Below, piece after piece: positions 58,594 through 64,000 of a stretch of 64,000 nt of DNA (positions within the stretch are counted from its first letter, which is position 1; every line of letters starts with the position of its first letter). A program made the position numbers and the translations under genes. Below the pieces are notes generated by a model. It did no database searches. It saw only the letters and a list, made by a program, of their open reading frames with translations, and was not told the DNA's origin. Source of the stretch: Microcoleus sp. CAWBG506 (GTDB lineage: Bacteria; Cyanobacteriota; Cyanobacteriia; Cyanobacteriales; Microcoleaceae); contig JAHREW010000001.1 of the NCBI GenBank assembly GCA_020883125.1, forward strand, positions 255,549 through 319,548. Direction: 5' to 3'.

Positions 58594-58824
58594 CCTAGGA
58601 TAAACCAAAGACAATTGCACTCACTGATTTTTTAACTATAGCTGAAATGCGATCGCCCTTTAAGCTCAACCCATCTATTGACATTACACCAATTTAGTGC
58701 AGCGTGGGTATTTATAGTGTCCGGCGGCTGCTTGTCGCCCAAATTAAATCCGCCACTAAATTAATCTCTGTTACATAACGTTACAATATATAAGTAAAGA
58801 ACTTTCAGGCGAGCTAAACAATCA

Positions 58825-59997
58825 ATGCGCTTAATATTAATGACCGGAAAAGGCGGCGTCGGTAAAACATCCGTAGCCGCCGCCACAGGGCTGCGGTGTG
58901 CCGAATTAGGATACAAAACCCTAGTGCTGAGCACCGATCCCGCCCACTCCCTAGCCGACAGCTTCGACATGGAACTAGGCCACGATTCCCGACAGGTGAA
59001 ACCGAACTTGTGGGGAGCAGAATTAGACGCTCTCAGGGAATTAGAAGGCAATTGGGGAGCAGTTAAACGCTACATTACTCAAGTATTGCGAGCCCAGGGA
59101 CTCGAAGGCGTGCAAGCTGAAGAATTGGCCATACTTCCAGGAATGGATGAAATCTTCGGTTTAGTGCGCATGAAGCGGCATTACGACGAAGGCGAATTTG
59201 ATGTTTTAATTATCGATTCTGCTCCCACTGGCACTGCATTGAGACTGCTAAGTTTGCCGGAAGTTGGCGGCTGGTACATGAGAAAATTTTACAAGCCGCT
59301 GCAAGGCATATCCGCCGCCCTTCGACCTTTAGTTGAACCTATTTTTAGACCAATTGCGGGTTTTTCTTTGCCAGACAAAGAGGTGATGGATGCACCTTAT
59401 GAATTTTACGAACAAATTGAAGCGTTGGAAAAGATTTTAACTGACAATGCTGTTACCTCAGTTAGGTTAGTTACGAATCCTGAAAAAATGGTAATTAAAG
59501 AGTCTCTGCGCGCTCATGCCTATTTGAGTTTGTACAATGTAGCCACAGATTTAGTCGTAGCAAACCGGATTATTCCCGCAGAAGTAACCGATCCATTTTT
59601 CAAACGCTGGAAAGAAAGCCAGGAGCAGTACCGTCAGGAAATTCACTCGGATTTCATGCCACTGCCAGTTAAGGAAGTGCCACTTTATTCCGAAGAAATG
59701 TGCGGTTTAGCAGCTTTGGAAAGGTTGAAAGAAACCCTTTACAAAGACGAAGACCCCAGTCAAGTTTATTACAAAGAAAATACGATTAAGATTGTACAAG
59801 AAAACAATCAATACAGTCTGGAACTGTATTTGCCGGGAATTGCTAAGAATCAGATTCAGTTGAGCAAAACGGGAGACGAGTTGAATGTTAGGATTGGGAA
59901 TCACCGTCGCAATTTGGTGTTGCCGCAAGCTTTAGCGGCGCTGCAACCTTCGGGTGCGAAGATGGAGGATGATTATTTGAAAATTAAGTTTGCTTGA
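58825..59997 (+). CDS. ArsA/Get3-family ATPase of Get3d type with alpha-crystallin-like tail
   Basis: The protein has 390 residues. It has a deviant P-loop [17 protein letters not shown] at the N-terminus, [13 protein letters not shown] (switch I), [16 protein letters not shown] (switch II) and [15 protein letters not shown]. The C-terminal 85 residues ([46 protein letters not shown]) look like an alpha-crystallin/Hsp20 beta-sandwich. No CXXC zinc motif for the Get3 dimer is present, and no arsenic-binding cysteine triad is seen. This architecture fits the Get3d group described from photosynthetic organisms, a tail-anchored-protein chaperone relative of uncertain client. An arsenic-efflux role is unlikely. 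Confidence 0.88.
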   Translation: MRLILMTGKGGVGKTSVAAATGLRCAELGYKTLVLSTDPAHSLADSFDMELGHDSRQVKPNLWGAELDALRELEGNWGAVKRYITQVLRAQGLEGVQAEELAILPGMDEIFGLVRMKRHYDEGEFDVLIIDSAPTGTALRLLSLPEVGGWYMRKFYKPLQGISAALRPLVEPIFRPIAGFSLPDKEVMDAPYEFYEQIEALEKILTDNAVTSVRLVTNPEKMVIKESLRAHAYLSLYNVATDLVVANRIIPAEVTDPFFKRWKESQEQYRQEIHSDFMPLPVKEVPLYSEEMCGLAALERLKETLYKDEDPSQVYYKENTIKIVQENNQYSLELYLPGIAKNQIQLSKTGDELNVRIGNHRRNLVLPQALAALQPSGAKMEDDYLKIKFA

Positions 59998-60444
59998 TTA
60001 TAGCAATCCTAAATCAGCAAGGGCGAAGCATTCCGGCAGACAATTTATTAGTGATAATCTGAGATTTACTGCCGGAATGCTTCTCCCCTACGAATATATT
60101 TGCAAAAATGAGATGCACCTACTTCACTTTTCAATGTGCTGAAGTTTTTCTCGTACAACTCTTGGCAAAGTTTCTTCCAAAGGCTCAGAACTCTGCTTTC
60201 ATGACTATTCCTCTGCTTCTTCTTTTCCATCCTCTGTGATCTCTGTGCCCTCTGCGGTTCCTTAACTCTTTCCCCATTAACCTCAATTTTTGGCGATCGA
60301 CCATGACACCAATAAACACTGTTGTTTGTGCGCCCACTAATTGTGTATCATATTGCAGAGAAACAAAACTGTTGTATCCCTACCTAGTTATTTTCCTTCC
60401 AAATCATATCTTTAGCTAGTTTTCCATCCAGTCCTGAAAAAATT
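59998..60444. other. 447-bp gene-free region with a repeat element
   Basis: It holds repeat copy C (60003-60120). A CTCTGTG/CTCTGCGG direct-repeat patch lies at about 60230-60265, related to the repeats inside the MITE at 45803. The promoter of the oxygenase gene is presumably here. No ORF or RNA gene is convincing. Confidence 0.45.
60003..60120. repeat. MITE-like inverted-repeat element, copy C (diverged)
   Basis: The arms GGGCGAAGCATTCCGGCAG and CTGCCGGAATGCTTCTCCCC are followed by TTTGCAAAAATGAGATGCACCT, the same end as copies A and B. The inner arm sequence differs from A and B in a paired way (ATTCCGGCAG instead of ATGACCGCAG), so the hairpin is conserved by compensating changes. Confidence 0.8.
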
Positions 60445-61386
60445 ATGACTTACACTCAACCGCAAATTACACCCCAAGATATCAAAGTTAAAATCCTACT
60501 CGCGGGCGGACATCAATGCACAATTACCCTCAAATCTGACACCCCATTATTGCACAATCTGGTTAAAACATTAGTCGATCGGACCCAACAAAACCCCGGT
60601 TTTCCCACCTTATTTCAGATTCCCATAGACGAAGGGCGCTCCGCACTTTGTTTCCCCAGCGAACACCTAGTGGGATTAGTCACCGAACCGCCCATTTACT
60701 TAGCTCAACTGCCACCGCCCCAGCCAGAAGTTCCGGTAGAGATGCCGCCAGAAATCCCCCTAGAGATTCCTACAATTCCTGCTCATGTAAACGACGACTT
60801 AATATCTCGCTACGCCCAAATTGACAACTTCCTCACCGCCACAGAAAAAAATAAACTCATCAAATATGTTTTAGCAAAAGAATCAGAATTTGTGAGTACC
60901 AGCACCTCAACCAAGGCAGAAGATTATCGGCGTTCTATGGTTCTCCATTCCTTCCCCGAATTTTCACAACTGATGATTAATCGCATTAAAGCTATTCTCC
61001 CAGACGTGCTGCGCAAATTAAACCTGCCTTCATTTTCTGTTGGTGATATAGAAGCTCAATTAACGCTGCACAACGATAATAATTATTACAAACTTCATAA
61101 CGATAGTGGCTCTCCAGACACAGCAACCAGATTTTTTACCTATGTTTACTATTTCAATCGAGAACCCAAGGCGTTTACTGGCGGAGAATTGCAGATTTAT
61201 GATAGCAAAATTGAGAACAATTTTTATGTAGCGGCTGACTCTTTTAAAACTGTTGAACCTCGCAATAATAGCATCGTATTTTTTCTGAGTCGCTATATGC
61301 ACGAAGTTTTGCCAGTTAGTTGTCCCTCGAAAGCTTTTGCTGACAGTCGCTTTACGATTAATGGTTGGGTAAGGCGAACAGATTGA
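60445..61386 (+). CDS. 2-oxoglutarate/Fe(II)-dependent oxygenase (prolyl 4-hydroxylase-like)
   Basis: The 313-residue protein has an N-terminal region (1-120) of unknown fold ending in a proline-rich linker (PPPQPEVPVEMPPEIPLEIP). The catalytic jelly-roll follows, with the iron ligands HND in YYKLHNDSGSP and His in RYMHEVLPV, and the 2-oxoglutarate-binding Arg in DSRFTINGWVRR. ISRYAQIDNFLTATEKNKLI is the usual lead-in. It is likely to hydroxylate a protein or small-molecule substrate; which one is unknown. Confidence 0.88.
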   Translation: MTYTQPQITPQDIKVKILLAGGHQCTITLKSDTPLLHNLVKTLVDRTQQNPGFPTLFQIPIDEGRSALCFPSEHLVGLVTEPPIYLAQLPPPQPEVPVEMPPEIPLEIPTIPAHVNDDLISRYAQIDNFLTATEKNKLIKYVLAKESEFVSTSTSTKAEDYRRSMVLHSFPEFSQLMINRIKAILPDVLRKLNLPSFSVGDIEAQLTLHNDNNYYKLHNDSGSPDTATRFFTYVYYFNREPKAFTGGELQIYDSKIENNFYVAADSFKTVEPRNNSIVFFLSRYMHEVLPVSCPSKAFADSRFTINGWVRRTD

Positions 61387-61387
61387 G

Positions 61388-61455
61388 GTTGGTAGTAAGG
61401 ACTTTAGTCCAGACAGATCGTCAGACAAAGAAAGGACAGAAGTCCTTACTACAAA
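61388..61455. repeat. Hairpin repeat of the GTAGTAAGGACTT family
   Basis: GGTAGTAAGGACTTTAGTCC and AGAAGTCCTTACTAC form the arms. It lies between the convergent oxygenase and ankyrin genes, the same kind of position as the copy at 12100-12155. Confidence 0.8.
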
Positions 61456-61474
61456 CTTAAGGATAACACCGATA

Positions 61475-62956
61475 TTATTCTCTTGCTCCAGCACTTTTGA
61501 GCAGTTTCACCACATCTTTATAACTGTTAAATTCAGCCAGCATTAAAGCCGTATAATTCCCCAAATTTTTATGATTTATATCCGCGCCCGCATCAATTAA
61601 AATCTTGACAGCACTGACAGAACCCCGATGGGCCGCCCACATTAAAGCAGTGGCACCGGAAGCATCCCGCCTATTGACATCAGCACCGTTGTCAACTAAT
61701 AATTGGGCGATCGCCACATGACCTCGAATACAGGCTTTCATTAAAGCCGTTTTTCCTTGCTCCCCTGCGATATTAGGGTCAACACCACCTTCAAGCAAAG
61801 CCTTTACTGTCTCAGTATGTCCTTGAAAAGCCGCCAGAGTTAAAGCAGTCTCCTCAAAGTTTTTAGCATTCAGAAAATCAGCATTATCGTGGTTGACTTT
61901 TTGCAACAAAGCTGATACGATCGCACTGTAACCGTGAACAGCAGCCACCAGTAACGGGGTATCGCCCAACCGATTTCTAGCACCAACACTAGCGCCCCGG
62001 TTTAACAGCAATTCCACAACATCCTCATAGCCTTCGACAACAGCGAAATTTAAAGCAGTTTCATCATCTTTGTCCTTAGCATTGATATCGGCACCAGCAT
62101 CGAGTAAGATCTGGGCGATCGGCAAATTTCCCCCAGCAGCAGCCGCCATCAAAGCCGTTCCGCCATCCCCATTTTTCCCATTCACATCAGCACCGCCACG
62201 CAGCAAAACCTGCACCACATCAATATGACCAAAATCAGCAGCCAAAGTTAAAGCAGTTTCACCATCTTTATCTGGAATCCCGACATCAGCACCAGCAGCC
62301 AACAACACCTCCACCACCGACAAATTACCCGCAGCAGCAGCCTCCATCAAAGCAGTTTTGCTATCGGAATTTTTAACATTAGCATCAGCGCCACAATTGA
62401 GCAAAATTCGGATAATTTCAGCGCGACCTTGACTAACTACTAAAAATAGGATAGAATTATCGGCAACAGCACCAGCATCCGCCAAAGCTTTAACAATAGC
62501 TTGATTCCCGGATAAAGCAGCTATTTTCAGAGCAGAGTCTCCATCTCGATCGCGCACGTTCACATCAGCATGAGCAGCAAGTAACAGGCGCACAACATTA
62601 ATATCACCTTTGAGGGAAGCCGCCATCAAAGCCGTACTCCCATCATCATTTTTAGCATTAACATCCGCGCCCCCAGCCAACAACAGTCGCACAGAATCAG
62701 CCTGCTTGTGAGCCGCAGCAAGCATCAAAGCCGTCAGCCCAAAACGCCTTCTTACCTGATTGACATTAGCGCCATTATTTAGTAAAATACGCACGATTTC
62801 GGCATAGCCCAAAAGGGCCGTAAACATCAAAGCAGTCGTCCCCTCAGAGTCTTGGGAGTCAGGATTAACACCCTTAGCGAGTAAGGCTTGTACGTGAATA
62901 ATGTTGCCAGTCTTAGCAGCTTGGATTAATAAAGCGTCTTGTTTAGTGGCCGTCAT
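61475..62956 (-). CDS. Ankyrin-repeat protein
   Basis: The 493-residue protein is made almost entirely of about 14 ankyrin repeats of 33 residues (consensus DGxTALMxAAxxGxxxVVxxLLxAGADVNxxD). No signal peptide, membrane segment or enzymatic domain is seen. It should be a soluble protein-binding solenoid. The repeats are similar but not identical in DNA. Partner unknown. Confidence 0.93.
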   Translation of the reverse strand: MTATKQDALLIQAAKTGNIIHVQALLAKGVNPDSQDSEGTTALMFTALLGYAEIVRILLNNGANVNQVRRRFGLTALMLAAAHKQADSVRLLLAGGADVNAKNDDGSTALMAASLKGDINVVRLLLAAHADVNVRDRDGDSALKIAALSGNQAIVKALADAGAVADNSILFLVVSQGRAEIIRILLNCGADANVKNSDSKTALMEAAAAGNLSVVEVLLAAGADVGIPDKDGETALTLAADFGHIDVVQVLLRGGADVNGKNGDGGTALMAAAAGGNLPIAQILLDAGADINAKDKDDETALNFAVVEGYEDVVELLLNRGASVGARNRLGDTPLLVAAVHGYSAIVSALLQKVNHDNADFLNAKNFEETALTLAAFQGHTETVKALLEGGVDPNIAGEQGKTALMKACIRGHVAIAQLLVDNGADVNRRDASGATALMWAAHRGSVSAVKILIDAGADINHKNLGNYTALMLAEFNSYKDVVKLLKSAGARE

Positions 62957-63052
62957 AACCGTGTCTCATTTTATATATTTGTACCGTCGCATGAGACGGC
63001 GTGACTGGTATGCTAAGTTTTATGAAGTATTTTTGCTAATCCTGAAAACACC

Positions 63053-63523
63053 ATGAATCTGGAAATTCCGCAGTCTGTTAAAGTTTGGAGCCAATTCTTT
63101 CACCCAGTTTTAATGTGGGTATTGCTAGCAATCTCATTGTATGCTTTATATCTCGGCGTTCAAATCCGACGCACCAGGAGTGCCGAAGGCGATGTCAAAA
63201 AAGAGTTAATTAAGGGCAAATTCAACCTGAAGCATCACCAGATGGGCTCTTTGCTGCTAGCCTTGATGGTAACGGGTTCGATCGGCGGTATGGCCGTCAC
63301 CTATATCAACAACGGCAAATTGTTCGTGGGTTCGCACTTGCTAGCAGGGTTGGGTATGACGGCAATTATTGCCATATCTGCCTCGCTGACACCTTTGATG
63401 CAAAAAGGCAATAATGTTGCCAGATATACTCACATCTTTCTGAATGTGGCGATGCTGGGGCTGTTTGGCTGGCAAGCGGTAACAGGGGTGGAAATCGTGC
63501 AGAGAATTATCAGTAAAATGTAA
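63053..63523 (+). CDS. DUF4079 membrane protein
   Basis: The 156-residue protein has four hydrophobic helices (FHPVLMWVLLAISLYALYLGV, HHQMGSLLLALMVTGSIGGMAVTY, SHLLAGLGMTAIIAISASL, YTHIFLNVAMLGLFGWQAVTG) and His residues placed as in cytochrome-b561-like four-helix proteins (KHHQMG, GSHLLAG, RYTHIF). It matches cyanobacterial DUF4079. Haem binding is possible but not established. Confidence 0.87.
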   Translation: MNLEIPQSVKVWSQFFHPVLMWVLLAISLYALYLGVQIRRTRSAEGDVKKELIKGKFNLKHHQMGSLLLALMVTGSIGGMAVTYINNGKLFVGSHLLAGLGMTAIIAISASLTPLMQKGNNVARYTHIFLNVAMLGLFGWQAVTGVEIVQRIISKM

Positions 63524-63561
63524 CGGTTAAAGTACGATTTAGGACTTGCGCGCGGGTCTCC

Positions 63562-63627
63562 AGAAACCGGGTTTTTCACCAGAATACTTCGTTTGTAGAC
63601 GTAAATTCTGCTAAAAACCCGGTTTCT
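63562..63627. repeat. AGAAACCGGGTTTTT hairpin repeat, copy 2
   Basis: It has the same arms and the same AATACTTCGTT spacer motif as the copy at 36590-36657. Confidence 0.85.
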
Positions 63628-63730
63628 TTAATCGTAACAGTCGTAGGGTGCGTCGCGATCGACAATCCCTCGATCAAAATCCACAATCTCACAGCGACGC
63701 ACCTTTGAATGGCAAAACATGAGATGCAGA

Positions 63731-63862
63731 CGGCGGTTGAAACCGCGCCGATACAAACGATGTCTGCCTCCGCAGACTGAAGAGAATAGCATGATTTTAG
63801 CCACTCTTTATTCAACCAGCGGAGGCTGATTTTGCTTTTATAGACGCGGTTTCAACCGCCCG
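63731..63862. repeat. CGGCGGTTGAAACCGCG inverted-repeat element
   Basis: CGGCGGTTGAAACCGCG (63731-63747) and CGCGGTTTCAACCGCCCG (63845-63862) form the terminal inverted repeat of a 132-bp element, with smaller paired arms inside (TCTGCCTCCGCAGA; CAGCGGAGGCTG). It encodes nothing convincing. Confidence 0.85.
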
Positions 63863-63877
63863 GTATTCTACCAATTA

Positions 63878-63903
63878 CAGCGGTTCCCGCTGTTATGAGG
63901 TAC
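63878..63903. repeat. End of a CAGCGGTTCCCGCTGTTATG element, partner beyond the window
   Basis: CAGCGGTTCCCGCTGTTATG, preceded by TA, matches the terminal repeat of the nested element at 22431-22534. The other end is not seen before base 64000. Apart from the three repeats listed here and at 63562 and 63731, nothing else is seen in 63524-64000. Confidence 0.6.
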
Positions 63904-63983
63904 AGTAACAACAATAAGCAAACCAATTTCTTAGATGTTGAGGATTGATTAAGTTGAGAGCAACTGCAATTATTTGATCAATC

Positions 63984-64000
63984 ATGGACGTGGTAGTTGG
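63984..64000 (+). CDS. Possible first codons of a gene cut by the window edge
   Basis: An ATG at 63984 opens a frame MDVVV that runs off the end. No ribosome binding site is clear. Five codons cannot support a product. Confidence 0.15.

Noticed and set aside
59128..59997. Arsenic-efflux ATPase role for the ArsA-family protein
   Set aside because: No arsenic-binding cysteine set and no ars neighbours, and the C-terminal alpha-crystallin-like domain points to the Get3d group.
63576..63815. 79-residue minus-strand frame near the right edge
   Set aside because: It is built from two dispersed inverted repeats and has no ribosome site.

Overview
The window is chromosomal DNA of a filamentous, non-marine cyanobacterium, most likely from the Oscillatoriales (Microcoleus/Oscillatoria/Phormidium type). 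This rests on AcsF (chlorophyll synthesis), Ycf49-like and other cyanobacterial DUF proteins, a thylakoid-type thioredoxin, the very frequent GCGATCGC (HIP1) octamer, heptameric short tandem repeats, and many small palindromic repeat elements between and inside genes. No tRNA, rRNA, CRISPR array, prophage or complete insertion sequence was seen.

Layout. 0-4.7 kb: a large membrane protein built from about eight copies of a helical repeat, then a decayed gene split by a MITE-like element. 4.7-12.4 kb: proS carrying an in-frame repeat expansion, a decayed MASE1-PAS-GAF-PAS-adenylate cyclase gene, its intact shorter paralogue, and rpmB. 12.4-16.6 kb: a 40-bp perfect palindrome, acsF, and a restriction-modification pair whose nuclease gene is frameshifted at an A8 run. 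16.6-22.6 kb: a dead TPR-CHAT gene, an 88-bp tandem repeat framed by an inverted repeat, a PMT-type glycosyltransferase, a small membrane protein, a lipase, and a nested pair of MITE-like elements. 22.6-35 kb: trmB, a Uma2 nuclease, csaB, DUF2499, an intein-free dnaE, DUF3593, an ATP-binding regulator whose motifs are in permuted order, a pentapeptide-repeat protein, an alpha/beta hydrolase with inserted repeats, and gatA. 35-42 kb: an FAD oxidoreductase frameshifted at a C9 run, two tandem GT39-like membrane proteins sharing an identical 3' tract, ubiX, a LapA-domain protein and aroK. 42.5-52.4 kb: a ferredoxin-like NIL protein, TxlA-like thioredoxin, a trypsin-like/TPR protease, a 1710-residue haemagglutinin-CHAT protein, coaE and a histidine-kinase relic. 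52.5-64 kb: two DedA proteins around ahcY, icd, GST, DUF2358, a BrnA-like orphan antitoxin, a Get3d-like ATPase with an alpha-crystallin-like tail, a 2OG-Fe(II) oxygenase, an ankyrin protein and DUF4079.

Most genes are housekeeping singletons. Clear short transcription units are csaB-uma2, the R-M pair, and PMT-DUF-lipase. The striking theme is small-repeat activity. One family of C-run/G-run palindromes has entered coding sequence in frame twice (proS and the hydrolase). Two MITE-like families have interrupted or flank gene relics. At least six genes are broken: the MITE-split gene, the cyclase, the restriction enzyme, TPR-CHAT, the FAD enzyme and the kinase relic. Two of the breaks fall in homopolymer runs that look one base short, so either slippage or a sequencing error is possible there.

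The best candidates for something undescribed are the permuted Bergerat-fold regulator at 30.3-31.0 kb, the secretion-type haemagglutinin-CHAT protein at 46.0-51.1 kb, and the palindromic elements that add peptide segments to essential proteins.
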